64,000 nt of DNA. Origin: Tatumella morbirosei (GTDB lineage: Bacteria > Pseudomonadota > Gammaproteobacteria > Enterobacterales > Enterobacteriaceae). Positions 17,645 through 26,681 of this stretch are shown here, in pieces. The notes below the pieces were generated by a model. That model did no database searches. It was not told the DNA's origin and saw only the letters and a program-made list of their open reading frames with translations. Positions within the stretch are counted from its first letter, which is position 1. Each line of letters starts with the position of its first letter. Location of the stretch: positions 186,001 to 250,000 of the forward strand of contig NZ_JPKR02000002.1 in NCBI RefSeq assembly GCF_000757425.2, given 5' to 3'. The position numbers and the translations under genes are program-made.

Positions 17645-18795
17645 TATTCATCGATAACCGGCCAGCTCTCGCGAATCATAAACAGCATTTGTTCACGGTT
17701 ATAGTTGATCAAAGAGTTTTTACTGTTTGAGGTACTCAGTATTTTTTCCAGTTGCGAATGATTCAGACAGGGAGGAGACTGCCAGAAATCACAAACTGAA
17801 TTTTGTTTCAGCCACCCCGCCAGAAACTGAGCCGGGTTGGCCTCTTTGTGTGACGGAAACAGGTGATGATGCAGTTCAGTCAGTCTGGCCTGCAGTTCAG
17901 GATGCGACTCTTCGGCACATAAGGCGAGGAACGGCAACAGTAACCGACCACACACTTCGCCGTGATGCCATGGCATAATAGCACCAGCTTCACCTGCAAT
18001 TCCGTGAATCACGCCGAGTCCTGCCATTGATAAGCTCAGCCCGCCCAGCCACGAGGCCATCATTATCTTCTCCCTGGCCTCATCTCCGCGCTGATCCTGA
18101 CGGTCTAGATCTGGCCATGCGGCGATAAATAACTGCATACCCTGCAGCGAAAACTGGCGACTAAAAAAGCTGCTTTTTGCAGAGAGCCAGGCTTCAAAAA
18201 GATGAGTAAAAGCATCGATACCGCAGCGGGTTAACACGGCAGCCGGCGCATGGCGGAGCAGTAACGGGTCGAGTATGGCAATATCCGGAACCAGACGGGG
18301 ATGACGCAAAGACGCCTTTACCTGGTAGTGCTGCTGATCTGTCACTACCGAGTTTTGGGTGGCTTCACTGCCTGTACCGGCGGTGGTAGGGACGGCGATA
18401 AGCGGCAGCCGTTTTCCATCCAGTGGGGTATCGCCAATTTTTTCCAGGTAATGGACGGTCGAAAGGGGTTGCAGGCAGAGTGTACTGAAGGCTTTACCGG
18501 CATCCAGCACACTCCCTCCGCCAATAGCCACCACTCTTTCCGCTCTGCCACGCCAGTCAGAAACCCATTCATCCAGTTGTTGAGGTGAGGCTTCATGGCT
18601 GACCGTGATTATCCCGATAATCCAGGGCGAAAGGGTTTCCTGTAACTGCTGCCAGACCTCACTTTCCAGAAAAGAACGGCAACTGAAGATAAGGGTAGGC
18701 AACGCGGGTTGTGCAATGAGCTGGCTGAGTTGGCGGATACTTCCCGGACCGGAAATGGTCTGTTGATTACAAAAGAGGCTGGTCTGTTGTGCCAC
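17644..18795 (-). CDS. Iron-containing alcohol dehydrogenase family protein
   Basis: The 383-residue protein is a group III (Fe-type) alcohol dehydrogenase that oxidises alcohols or reduces aldehydes with NAD(P). The nucleotide motif GGGSVLDAGKA is at 92-102 and PTTAGTGSEAT at 136-146. The four metal ligands are in place: Asp194 and His198 in GIDAFTH, His264 in GVIHGIAG and His278 in WHHGE, with spacing like FucO. A longer open frame exists, but the GTG at 18795 follows TTAGGAG at ideal distance, while the extra N-terminus is not family-like. It is divergent from an aldo/keto reductase gene. The substrate is unknown. Confidence 0.85.
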   Translation of the reverse strand: MAQQTSLFCNQQTISGPGSIRQLSQLIAQPALPTLIFSCRSFLESEVWQQLQETLSPWIIGIITVSHEASPQQLDEWVSDWRGRAERVVAIGGGSVLDAGKAFSTLCLQPLSTVHYLEKIGDTPLDGKRLPLIAVPTTAGTGSEATQNSVVTDQQHYQVKASLRHPRLVPDIAILDPLLLRHAPAAVLTRCGIDAFTHLFEAWLSAKSSFFSRQFSLQGMQLFIAAWPDLDRQDQRGDEAREKIMMASWLGGLSLSMAGLGVIHGIAGEAGAIMPWHHGEVCGRLLLPFLALCAEESHPELQARLTELHHHLFPSHKEANPAQFLAGWLKQNSVCDFWQSPPCLNHSQLEKILSTSNSKNSLINYNREQMLFMIRESWPVIDE

Positions 18796-18954
18796 CGTCT
18801 GACTCCTAAGGTAAATTATTAGTGTCGTGCAGAGTCTCTGATTATTCCAGTTCCCGTGAGCTCTCTGACATATATAGTGGAGGCAATTTGCGGTTAAGGC
18901 GATCCTGATCACATACTGATAACAGCGCATTCTGATTTTAATCGCAGGAGTAGT

Positions 18955-19779
18955 ATGAAAAAACAGCAAGATCTTTCGCCACTGGCTGCAGGTACCTGGC
19001 ATCTGGGTACCGGTCGCTATCCGGAAAAAACGGAGATAAGTGCGTTACATCAGGCCATCGATTCAGGGATTACGACCATTGATACCGCAGAAATGTACGG
19101 GCTGGGTCGCTCAGAACGGCTGGTTGGCAAAGTGATGGCGACCCGGCGTGAGGAAGTGTGTCTGATATCGAAAATTTTCCCATGGAATGCCAACCCGTTA
19201 CTTGCCAGGCGACAGTGCCTTGCCTCGCTCAAACGGCTCAGGACAGACTTTCTGGACTTTTACCTGCTGCACTGGCGTTACCCGGGTTATTTGCCCTGGG
19301 CGGTGAGAAGTCTGGAAGCCTTGCGAAAAGAGGGGCTGATTGGGGGGTGGGGCGTTTCAAATTTTGATATTCAGGATATGTCGCGTTTACTGAGTATTCC
19401 CGGAGGTGAAAACTGCCAGATTAATCAGGTGCTTTACAATTGTCAGAGCAGAGGCATTGAGTACCGGCTGATTTCGTTGTGTCAGCAGGCAGGTGTCAGG
19501 CTGATGGCCTATTCTCCGCTGGGCGGGGCCGGAGCTCCCTTGCTAAGGGCGCCGGTACTGGAACGGATAGCAATGGAACATGGCACAGAGGCTTCTGTGA
19601 TTGCTCTGGCATGGATATTGTTGCAGAAAAACATGACGGCGATTGCAGAAACCGGTAATCCTGAACATGCACAGCGTAATGCACTGGCCAGTGGAATAAT
19701 GCTTTCCCCGGCTGATATTGCGGCCATTAACGGCGTTTTTCCACCGCCGACCAGCAAGCAACCGCTTGATCGGCGGTGA
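18955..19779 (+). CDS. Aldo/keto reductase, YeaE-like
   Basis: This 274-residue NADPH-dependent reductase has the aldo/keto reductase catalytic tetrad: Asp and Tyr in TIDTAEMYG, Lys in ISKIFPWNA and His in LLHWR. It resembles E. coli YeaE (methylglyoxal reductase activity) along its length, including NQVLYNCQSRGIEY, the MAYSPL block and the ending with a LDRR-type tail. The ATG has AGGAG about seven bases upstream. It is divergent from the Fe-alcohol dehydrogenase with 160 bases between, so the two may share regulation. A role as a ketogluconate reductase would fit the ketogluconate theme but is not shown. Confidence 0.85.
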   Translation: MKKQQDLSPLAAGTWHLGTGRYPEKTEISALHQAIDSGITTIDTAEMYGLGRSERLVGKVMATRREEVCLISKIFPWNANPLLARRQCLASLKRLRTDFLDFYLLHWRYPGYLPWAVRSLEALRKEGLIGGWGVSNFDIQDMSRLLSIPGGENCQINQVLYNCQSRGIEYRLISLCQQAGVRLMAYSPLGGAGAPLLRAPVLERIAMEHGTEASVIALAWILLQKNMTAIAETGNPEHAQRNALASGIMLSPADIAAINGVFPPPTSKQPLDRR

Positions 19780-19780
19780 A

Positions 19781-19806
19781 ACGGACGGGAGAGGTCTCCC
19801 GCCCGT
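19781..19806. terminator. Hairpin between convergent aldo/keto reductase and PTS genes
   Basis: GGGAG (19787-19791) and CTCCC (19796-19800) form a stem around AGGT, and outer bases ACGG / CCGT extend it. It lies between two convergent genes and could end both transcripts; neither side has a long T run. Confidence 0.5.
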
Positions 19807-19813
19807 TAGCATA

Positions 19814-21160
19814 TCAGGCTTTTTTCCTGGCAATCATGTTGTAGCCGATCATCAGGATGTAGATAACCACCAGCAGCGAAATAATCACGGTAGGTGTCAG
19901 ATATTTTATCGCGTTGCCCAGCAAAATTCCTACCACACCGAAGTCAGAATCCGAGAAGGTGGTATTTTGCAGACCGACCTGGCCCAGTAACGGCAGTAAT
20001 ATTGCCGGCAGAAAGGTGATGAGAAGCCCGTTAGCAAAGGCACCAATCACGGCACCGCGTCGTCCACCGGTAGCATTACCAAATACTCCGGCAGTCGCTC
20101 CGGTGAAGAAGTGAGGTACGACCCCTGGCAGAATCAATACCCAGTCCAGTTTGCCCAGAATAAGCAGCCCAACCAGACCACCGACAAAACTGGAAACAAA
20201 ACCGATCAGTACCGCATTAGGTGCGTACGGGTAGACAATCGGACAGTCCAGCGCAGGTTTTGCATCAGGAACCAGTCGCTCAGAAAAGCCCTGGAATGCA
20301 GGAATAATCTCCGACAGTATCAGACGTACCCCGGCAAGGATGATATACACTCCGGCCGCAAAGGTAATGCCCATGATGACCGAGAAAATAACGAAGTTCT
20401 GACCCTGGCTGAAATTCTGCTCAACATAGCTACTGCCTGAAAAGAGGCAGAGAATGATATATACCACCATCATGGTCAGCGAAATCGAAATGGTACTGTC
20501 ACGCAGAAAACCAAGGTTCTTAGGTAAATTCATCTCCTCAGTAGATGCTGAATTTTTACCGACCAGCTTACCGATAACTCCTGAAAGTACATAACCAATA
20601 GTACCGGTATGTGCCAGTGCGACATCATCTTCCCCGGTGATCTTGCGCATAAATGGCTGTGCCAACGCCGGTAGAGCAACCATGAAAATGCCCATTATCA
20701 GAGAACCACAAATCACCAGTGAAATACCACTGAAACCGGCAATGCTTAAAATAACCGCCAACATACAGGCCATATAAAAGGAGACGTGGCCAGACAGGTA
20801 GATATATTTTAACCGGCTGAACCTTGCCAGAAATATATTGGCGACCATTCCAAAAGCCATAATATAGGCGGTACTTTCACCGTATTTACTCATTGACAAT
20901 GAAACTATGGCTTCATTATTCGGAATAACCCCCTGCACATTAAATGCATGCTCAAACATGCCACCCAGGGGGCCAAGAGTGGTCACCAGAACGGAAGCAC
21001 CACCGCTCAGTACCAGAAAACCAAGGATAGTTTTAATGGTACCCTGGATAATTAAATCGATACTTTTTTTCTGTGCACACAAGCCAATCAGTGCAATAAG
21101 ACCGACCAGGATGGACGGTACTTTCAGGATATCAAGGAAAAATGAGAGAACTGAACCCAT
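19814..21160 (-). CDS. PTS ascorbate-family transporter subunit IIC (UlaA-like)
   Basis: The 448-residue integral membrane protein belongs to the UlaA-type EIIC family. It imports a sugar or sugar acid while it is phosphorylated by the IIB subunit. It has about eleven hydrophobic segments, the early SGGASVLVTTLGPLGGMFEHAF block, an AHTGTIGYVLSG loop and the glycine-rich PHFFTGATAGVFGNATGGRRG loop near residue 345-370. It is the last gene of a three-gene operon with IIA and IIB upstream. Ascorbate metabolism genes (ulaDEF) are absent, so the substrate may be another acid sugar. Confidence 0.88.
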   Translation of the reverse strand: MGSVLSFFLDILKVPSILVGLIALIGLCAQKKSIDLIIQGTIKTILGFLVLSGGASVLVTTLGPLGGMFEHAFNVQGVIPNNEAIVSLSMSKYGESTAYIMAFGMVANIFLARFSRLKYIYLSGHVSFYMACMLAVILSIAGFSGISLVICGSLIMGIFMVALPALAQPFMRKITGEDDVALAHTGTIGYVLSGVIGKLVGKNSASTEEMNLPKNLGFLRDSTISISLTMMVVYIILCLFSGSSYVEQNFSQGQNFVIFSVIMGITFAAGVYIILAGVRLILSEIIPAFQGFSERLVPDAKPALDCPIVYPYAPNAVLIGFVSSFVGGLVGLLILGKLDWVLILPGVVPHFFTGATAGVFGNATGGRRGAVIGAFANGLLITFLPAILLPLLGQVGLQNTTFSDSDFGVVGILLGNAIKYLTPTVIISLLVVIYILMIGYNMIARKKA

Positions 21161-21203
21161 AGTTACGCTCCCTAAGGCATACCATTCAGATGGTTAACAG
21201 TAA

Positions 21204-21485
21204 TCAGGCGTTATCCGCCAGCCATTGAGTCAGTTTCTCTTCCAGTTCTGCTTTAGCGATAATACTTTTCAGCACGACAACCTTATGAGCGTCGACTTTG
21301 CCGGTAATCCCCGGAGCAAGGTCCTGGCCTACTACAAAGATATCCGCTAAATTATTAGTGACCGAGGCAAGGTCAATATGGCTGACCTCGGCTTCCTGTC
21401 CAATTTTGGTCATCACCGTTTTAATATTTTTTTCCAGCATAAAACTACTGCCCAGACCGTGGCCACACACCGCATAAATTTTCAT
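21204..21485 (-). CDS. PTS ascorbate-family subunit IIB (UlaB-like)
   Basis: This 93-residue cytoplasmic protein is the IIB component. The phosphocysteine is Cys7 in AVCGHGLGSSF, the P-loop-like signature of the family. It takes phosphate from the IIA protein and passes it to the substrate bound by IIC. It lies between the IIA gene (74 bases upstream) and the IIC gene (43 bases downstream) on the same strand. Length and fold agree with UlaB (101 aa). Confidence 0.88.
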   Translation of the reverse strand: MKIYAVCGHGLGSSFMLEKNIKTVMTKIGQEAEVSHIDLASVTNNLADIFVVGQDLAPGITGKVDAHKVVVLKSIIAKAELEEKLTQWLADNA

Positions 21486-21559
21486 AGCAAATCCCCTGAG
21501 AAGTAAAGTGGCCCGGGATAAGTTGCCGGGCCGTAGTTTAAATAACGTCGCTGCGTTGT

Positions 21560-22000
21560 TTAATAACGGTTAATCACTTCAAGAATAGTCTCGCGGTTAC
21601 CTGTGGCGAGAAGATCAATATTTTCCTCTTCATCCAGCAACTCAGCCAGTGAGGAGATCAGTGATATATGGCTGTCAGCATCTTTGGCAGCAAGGAAAAA
21701 AATGACTTTGACCGGGTCGTTGTCCGTGCTGCCGAAGTCCACACCCTGTTTAATCACCAGTAGCGAAAGACCTACGCCGACTGAGCCATTCTCCGGACGG
21801 CTGTGGGGCATGGCAACACCCGGCGCCAGCACATAGTAGGGACCGGTACGCCCGTGTTCGGCAATGATTTCATCAATATAGCGTTGGGTGATGATCCCTT
21901 GTTTTAACAAAGGGTCTCCCGACAATGTAATGGCTTGCTGCCAGTCGGCAACAGAGTCACAAATATGGATATTTTGGTCATTTAGATAATCAACTAACAT
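21560..22000 (-). CDS. PTS subunit IIA (UlaC / mannitol-fructose type)
   Basis: The 146-residue cytoplasmic protein is a PTS EIIA type 2 domain. The phosphohistidine is His66 in GVAMPHSRPE, and the LSLLVIKQGVDF and VIFFLAAKD blocks of the family follow. It is phosphorylated by HPr. It is the first gene of the operon (IIA, IIB, IIC) and has a consensus CRP site 88 bases upstream of its start. No regulator gene is adjacent. Confidence 0.88.
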   Translation of the reverse strand: MLVDYLNDQNIHICDSVADWQQAITLSGDPLLKQGIITQRYIDEIIAEHGRTGPYYVLAPGVAMPHSRPENGSVGVGLSLLVIKQGVDFGSTDNDPVKVIFFLAAKDADSHISLISSLAELLDEEENIDLLATGNRETILEVINRY

Positions 22001-22087
22001 TGCATACCCTTTTCATAATGAAAACCGCAGGGATTTAAAAAGCCTTTTAAATCAGTGTCTCACATTACATAAAGCCGAAAGTTAATG

Positions 22088-22105
22088 TTGTGATGTATTT
22101 CACAA
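22088..22105 (-). promoter_or_regulatory. CRP binding site ahead of the PTS operon
   Basis: TGTGA (22089-22093), a 6-base spacer TGTATT and TCACA (22100-22104) match the CRP consensus exactly, and the palindrome extends by one base on each side. It lies about 90-105 bases upstream of the IIA start codon, a good place for class I activation by CRP-cAMP, as usual for PTS operons. Confidence 0.75.
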
Positions 22106-22206
22106 TTAATTGCGGGGTATCTGTAACAAAAAGGGTGGGGGAACTGGTATCCGCCGGTGTCAGCGGCAACCCGGTGACCACTGACAGGCGGAAACACAAA
22201 GAGGTA

Positions 22207-24171
22207 TCAGCGACTGATTAATTCACCACGGTAGGTGCTGAGTAAAGCCTGTAAATCATTGACCACCGCGGTTATTTTTTCATTATCTGGCAGGATGTTT
22301 ATCACTCCCAGATATTCGTGCAATAACTGCTGTAGCCTGATATAAGCACGTTCCCGCTGAATAGCCATTTTTTGGCTGGATAAATCCTCGGCTGTTTCAC
22401 GAATTTGCTGGTGGAACTCTGACAGTGTTTGCAGATAAGGGATGTTTAATGCAGTGATCCGTCGGTAAATAATAATCAGATTAATCGCCAGCCTGTAACG
22501 CATTAATTTGCGACTGTCGAGGGTAATGAGCAGTAGTAGATCATCATACAACGCACTAAGGCGGCTGACTTTACGGCGTTTCGGATTGGTTGTCAGAGTC
22601 TGCAGTGACGTGGTGAGGATATTACGCAGCAGGGAATTCGACATCGAACTGCGGCTCAGGTCAGGAATTAACCAGATGATCAGTAAAGTCACGATAGCAC
22701 CAAGAATCTGGCCCAGCGCACTGTCCAGGTAGTGGTTAAAACTGAAGGTTTCCGGGTTGGTAATTGGGATTAAGTTGAATATAAACATCAGTGATGCACC
22801 ACTGCCTGGCATTTTCCACTGTACGCAAAGAGAAAAGAAAAACACCAGCAGACCGACGGAGATGATCAACAATGTGAAGCTCTGCTGAGTTCCGGGCAAA
22901 ACAATCAGATAATAGAAGATACTGATCGGAAGGATGTAGATCATTCCGTAGATAAAATCGACCGCCACTGTGCGTGGGTTTTCGGCCCGCATTGCCAGAG
23001 TAGAAACTATACTCGAAATAATAAGAAATCCGGTGACAGCGCTGGAGGTGGTGGTAAACCACAGACAACAGCCTACAGCACCGGTCAGAAAAGTACGGAA
23101 TCCGTTGACCAGGGCATGAGCTTTTTGCACTGAGGCTGCGGCATTGATCTCGTAACGGCCAATGATCTCTTTTTCGACATCATGTAATGGCATTTTGGAG
23201 TGGACGCCGGTACATAGAATTCGTAACTCCTTGAGTCCCTTAATCCATGATGAAAGAGCATGTGGGGTCTGCACTGGTGAAAGTTGATGAATCAGCAGGG
23301 TGAACTGATGAATTTTCTGGGACAGCGTAACCTGAGAATCGGGAATCTGACTGAATAACATATACCAGCTGGTGCTACGTTTTTCAGGACGCAGGTGGAA
23401 ATACTGCCAGGTTTCGTACGTCAGGGTACACAAATGAAACATCAGTCCGTTGATTCCTTTCAGACGCTGATGCAGTGCCGGGTTATTGTGTGTTGACTCC
23501 ATTTTTAAGACCTGGCGCATCGCATTAAATTTCTTGCATTCCGCCAGCATATGTTTAAAACGGTCTTCGAATTCCTGCTCGGTCGTCGCGGTGAAACAGC
23601 TGGACATCAGCCCAAATAAAGCCATCGGGCTTTCATCAATAAATCGTCTGATTTGCGGTTTAATACTGCGTGGCAGAAAGATTAAATCTGAGAAAATAAT
23701 ACACAATAATCCGAGTGATATTTCCAGAGACCGGTAGATGGCAATCTGTGGTGCTTCCTGCGGGGTCTGCCAGGCGGTAACAAGAATAATAAACACCGAA
23801 TAGCCAGCCAGCCCAAAAGCGTAAGAGATTTCCTGTTTAACCACGGTAAACAGCCAGGAAAAAACTCCGGCCCACAGACAGCAAGCAAACAACATCAGTA
23901 CCGGGGCACGGGCTAATCCACAGATAATGATTACCGCCCCCAGAGATCCGACCGCTGTACCTATCAGTCGTAAAAAACCTCTGAATCTTAAGACGCCAGT
24001 CATCGGCTCGCCGCCCGAGGCAAAGGCCGGAGAAGCTGCAATGATAGCCACCGTCATCATTGACCATTTGGGGGTATCCAGTTGCAGGACAAAGCTCAAA
24101 ACTAACGCCATCACCAGGGCAAAAGTCGTTTTGCAGGCAAAACGCAGCCGAAAAAGTAATGAATTATGCAT
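22207..24171 (-). CDS. AaeB-like aromatic carboxylic acid efflux protein (FUSC family)
   Basis: The 654-residue protein matches E. coli AaeB (655 aa) in length and layout. AaeB exports p-hydroxybenzoate and other aromatic acids. It has two membrane blocks (about 10-160 and 360-495) with soluble helical domains between and after. Shared blocks include TPKWSMMTVAIIAASPAFASGGEP, GFLRLIGTAVG, the ISSIVSTLAMRAENPRTVAVDFIYG segment and LDSALGQI. No aaeA (HlyD) or aaeX gene is beside it, unlike the aaeXAB operon, so it must use a distant adaptor or act differently. It is a second FUSC protein, distinct from that at 9413-11488. Confidence 0.82.
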   Translation of the reverse strand: MHNSLLFRLRFACKTTFALVMALVLSFVLQLDTPKWSMMTVAIIAASPAFASGGEPMTGVLRFRGFLRLIGTAVGSLGAVIIICGLARAPVLMLFACCLWAGVFSWLFTVVKQEISYAFGLAGYSVFIILVTAWQTPQEAPQIAIYRSLEISLGLLCIIFSDLIFLPRSIKPQIRRFIDESPMALFGLMSSCFTATTEQEFEDRFKHMLAECKKFNAMRQVLKMESTHNNPALHQRLKGINGLMFHLCTLTYETWQYFHLRPEKRSTSWYMLFSQIPDSQVTLSQKIHQFTLLIHQLSPVQTPHALSSWIKGLKELRILCTGVHSKMPLHDVEKEIIGRYEINAAASVQKAHALVNGFRTFLTGAVGCCLWFTTTSSAVTGFLIISSIVSTLAMRAENPRTVAVDFIYGMIYILPISIFYYLIVLPGTQQSFTLLIISVGLLVFFFSLCVQWKMPGSGASLMFIFNLIPITNPETFSFNHYLDSALGQILGAIVTLLIIWLIPDLSRSSMSNSLLRNILTTSLQTLTTNPKRRKVSRLSALYDDLLLLITLDSRKLMRYRLAINLIIIYRRITALNIPYLQTLSEFHQQIRETAEDLSSQKMAIQRERAYIRLQQLLHEYLGVINILPDNEKITAVVNDLQALLSTYRGELISR

Positions 24172-24350
24172 TTTTTATTGAATCATTATTTAAATAGTTG
24201 CAGGAAGCCAAAAAAAAGCCACACCATGACGCGAGCAACCCTGGAAAGGGTTACAAAACAGTGGGTTAAATTAACGGTGCATCTGGAGAATGTCCACACA
24301 GGAATAAGGTGATAAAAGTCATCTTACGCCTTTGTGAAGAAACACAAAAG

Positions 24351-24366
24351 TGTGATTTACATCAAA
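24351..24366 (-). promoter_or_regulatory. Possible CRP site upstream of the AaeB-like gene
   Basis: TGTGA (24351-24355), a 6-base spacer TTTACA and TCAAA (24362-24366) match one CRP half-site exactly and the other at 3 of 5 positions. A second inverted repeat, TTTGTG-N6-CACAAA, lies next to it at 24331-24348. Both are about 160-195 bases upstream of the AaeB-like start codon. Confidence 0.4.
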
Positions 24367-24447
24367 GTAATAAAAAATATTTCAGGGGTCGTTATGGCGG
24401 GAGGGGGAAAATTACGGTAAACAGACCAGCTGTTTACCGTATTTTGT

Positions 24448-25008
24448 TTAGCCTTTGCGGATGCGTTCAGCCCACTGGCTGATCTCTTCGCCGCTGCCCA
24501 TATCGGCCTGAATCAGTCCATTAATCATAAAGGTCGGTGAGACATGAATCCCGTTCTGCCGGGAATATTTACAGTGCCATTTTATCAGTTGTTGCAGTTC
24601 TGGCTTATCAAACGGCTCACTGACACTAATACCGCTGTATTTTTCCAGTCGTTCAAGGATCTGCTGTGGCGTGGCATCCATATTCGGGCCACGACAGTGA
24701 TCGGTAAACTCGAACTCTTCACGGTGATCCCCCACCGCTTTAAGAATTTTCAGCGCTGCAGTATTACCCTCTGGCAGAGTTAACGCTGCCAGAATGGCAC
24801 GGGTGATAACTCCGGAAAACATATGCCAGGGTTGTGACTGCAGATAAATTTTCACGGTTAACTGGTCTTCACCCATCAGGCTTATCAGACCATCCAGCTT
24901 GTTAAAAGCACGTACCGAGAAAGGGCAGGTCGGTTCAAGGAAAACTTCGAGTAACGCCGGACCTTGGCCCAGTGTCAGAGCTTTGGCGGAAACAGGTGTT
25001 GCAGCCAT
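24448..25008 (-). CDS. Thioredoxin-fold (DsbA-like) protein with CPFS active site
   Basis: This 186-residue protein has a DsbA-type thioredoxin fold: an N-terminal strand LLEVFLEP, then CPFS at 28-31, a helical insertion, and the cis-proline loop VSPTFMING near 163. The second cysteine of CxxC is replaced by serine, so it cannot be an ordinary disulfide oxidant; a monothiol, glutathione-linked or peroxidase role is possible. There is no signal peptide, so it is cytoplasmic. The ATG at 25008 follows AGGA and is preferred to 25020. It lies downstream of the racemase gene in the place where Klebsiella has allantoinase. The ring-opening enzyme is not replaced by it in any obvious way. Confidence 0.7.
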   Translation of the reverse strand: MAATPVSAKALTLGQGPALLEVFLEPTCPFSVRAFNKLDGLISLMGEDQLTVKIYLQSQPWHMFSGVITRAILAALTLPEGNTAALKILKAVGDHREEFEFTDHCRGPNMDATPQQILERLEKYSGISVSEPFDKPELQQLIKWHCKYSRQNGIHVSPTFMINGLIQADMGSGEEISQWAERIRKG

Positions 25009-25186
25009 AATTATCCTCATGATTCATTGCAGACCAGTAATACCGGTCTGGTGCGATGGAAAACAACAGCGCTAAAGCCGTTGCTTTTATGATTTGAATA
25101 TTTATTTCAGGATAAGGGGCATAACTCAATGATGCAACGTCGGTCAGTGCTGTCCTGCGCATGCCGCGAACTGTCAGGCCTGATGC

Positions 25187-25930
25187 TCAGACAGGACTCA
25201 GGTCAGAGAAGATGCCACTCAGTGGTTTAGCGACCGGATAAGCCAGATCACCAAGCTTGCTGGTCGTTAACCTCAGACTGAGTAGTGACTCCATCAGTTT
25301 CACGGCCGCGGTAACTCCGTCAATGACCGGGATCCCCAGTTCAGAGGTGAGTTGTTCCGCCAGTCCGGCCATCCCACCGCACCCCAGTACCACAGCGCCA
25401 CTGTTATCCTGTTGCATGACAAGACGGCACTGCTCGCGTATCCGATCTCTGGCCAGTGTACTGCTCTCTTCCAGAGATAATACGGGTAAATCGATGGTCC
25501 GGATCGCGGCACAGTGTTCTGTAAAACCGTATTGCTTTAACAGGTGTCTGGCGATGATCACCGTCCTGGGCAGAGTCGTTACAATGCTAAACCGGGTAGA
25601 GACCATGGTGGCCAGGTGCATCGCTGCTTCGGCAATCCCCAGCACCGGGCCGCTGGCCAGTTCTCTGGCGGCTAACAGTCCCGGGTCACCAAAGCAGGCA
25701 ATAATATGGCCATCAGCCCCTTGTTGGCGTCCCTGATGAACCTGCTGTAACACCCCCACCGCCGCAATGGCTTCGTCAAAATGACCTTCAATGGAACCCA
25801 CACCAGACTGTGGATTCACCGCCAGAATCCGGGTACCCGCAGAAGCCACTGATCTGGCAGCCGTGGCCATATTTTCGGTCATGGACTGGCTGGTGTTAGG
25901 ATTTATTAATTGTATACAATGCTGACTCAT
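25187..25930 (-). CDS. hpxA: Allantoin racemase (hydantoin racemase family)
   Basis: The 247-residue protein belongs to the hydantoin/Asp-Glu racemase superfamily and interconverts S- and R-allantoin or related 5-substituted hydantoins by a two-base mechanism. The two catalytic cysteines are Cys79 in IACFGDPG and Cys184 in VLGCGGMAG. These positions and the total length match what I recall for Klebsiella HpxA. The N-terminus INPNTSQSM is also typical. The gene lies behind a GntR/FCD regulator that is divergent from an NCS1 permease, the same arrangement as Klebsiella hpxSA/hpxC. A palindrome like those in the divergent promoter falls inside its first codons. A general hydantoin racemase role is the alternative. 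Confidence 0.8.
   Translation of the reverse strand: MSQHCIQLINPNTSQSMTENMATAARSVASAGTRILAVNPQSGVGSIEGHFDEAIAAVGVLQQVHQGRQQGADGHIIACFGDPGLLAARELASGPVLGIAEAAMHLATMVSTRFSIVTTLPRTVIIARHLLKQYGFTEHCAAIRTIDLPVLSLEESSTLARDRIREQCRLVMQQDNSGAVVLGCGGMAGLAEQLTSELGIPVIDGVTAAVKLMESLLSLRLTTSKLGDLAYPVAKPLSGIFSDLSPV
25909..25920. promoter_or_regulatory. Palindrome ATTGTATACAAT inside the start of hpxA, possible operator
   Basis: A perfect 12-bp palindrome covers codons 4-7 of the racemase gene. Its core TTGTATACAA is identical to the palindrome at 26702-26711 in the hpxS-hpxC promoter region. GntR/FCD regulators bind short palindromes of this kind. The position just downstream of the hpxA start suggests an internal operator for HpxS; this is inference from the repeat alone. 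Confidence 0.45.
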
Positions 25931-25946
25931 TTTTACTCCGATGCAT

Positions 25947-26651
25947 TCAGGCTGAAAACAGTTTCCGGAAATCCGGAGGCGGGGTTTTGTTATTGTTGAA
26001 ATTCAGGCTGCCAACAATATTCTCAAAGTGCTGCTGTAATAAAGAACTCAGCAATGGCACATCCTTTTCCTGCAGAGCTTCCAGTAATTGATGGTGCTCT
26101 GACTCACGACACCCTTGTTGCCACTGGCTCCCCCAGGCGGCAATCACCAGCGACGAACGCAGGGTCAGGTTGGTGATAATGTCACTGACCACCGGATTGG
26201 CGGCCACGGCATGCAGCCGGATGTGAAACATCGCTGAGTAGCGAATGGCCGCTGCAGCATCCCGTTGATGATGTGCCTGATGCTCCTGCATCATAATCTC
26301 AGTCAATTCCTGCACATCGGCAGGGCGTACCCGGGTTGTCACATCCGGTAAATTGGCCAGTTCTACCAGTGAACGGGTACGGAAAATATGCCGTGATTCT
26401 CGCTCATCGGGGTTGGCCACGAATGCACCACGCTTGGGCGTCATATTGACCATTTGCACTGTAGCAAGGCGTGTCAGTACTTTTCTGATTCCTGTGCGGC
26501 TGATACCAAAGGCCTCAGCCAAAGCTTCCTCCGGCAGTTTGCTGCCTGGCGGTAACTGATGCTCAACGATTGCTTTCATTAACGCTTCACGAATTTTGTG
26601 CTCTTTTTCATGTACTTCGGCGTTTTCGCGATAGGGGCTGGCGCTAAACAT
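25947..26651 (-). CDS. hpxS: GntR family (FCD) regulator, HpxS-like
   Basis: This 234-residue regulator has an N-terminal winged helix (about residues 25-85, with EEALAEAFGISRTGIRKVL as recognition region) and a C-terminal all-helical FCD ligand domain containing histidine/aspartate metal-site positions (HIRLHAVA, ESEHHQLLEAL). It probably controls the adjacent racemase and the divergent permease in response to a ureide. The ATG at 26651 follows CAGGAG and is better than 26669. The gene ends 17 bases before hpxA, so both form one transcript. The symbol is given because the neighbours match the Klebsiella hpxS-hpxA arrangement. Confidence 0.75.
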   Translation of the reverse strand: MFSASPYRENAEVHEKEHKIREALMKAIVEHQLPPGSKLPEEALAEAFGISRTGIRKVLTRLATVQMVNMTPKRGAFVANPDERESRHIFRTRSLVELANLPDVTTRVRPADVQELTEIMMQEHQAHHQRDAAAAIRYSAMFHIRLHAVAANPVVSDIITNLTLRSSLVIAAWGSQWQQGCRESEHHQLLEALQEKDVPLLSSLLQQHFENIVGSLNFNNNKTPPPDFRKLFSA

Positions 26652-26681
26652 GGTGTTCTCCTGAATCACTGTCTGTATTAG

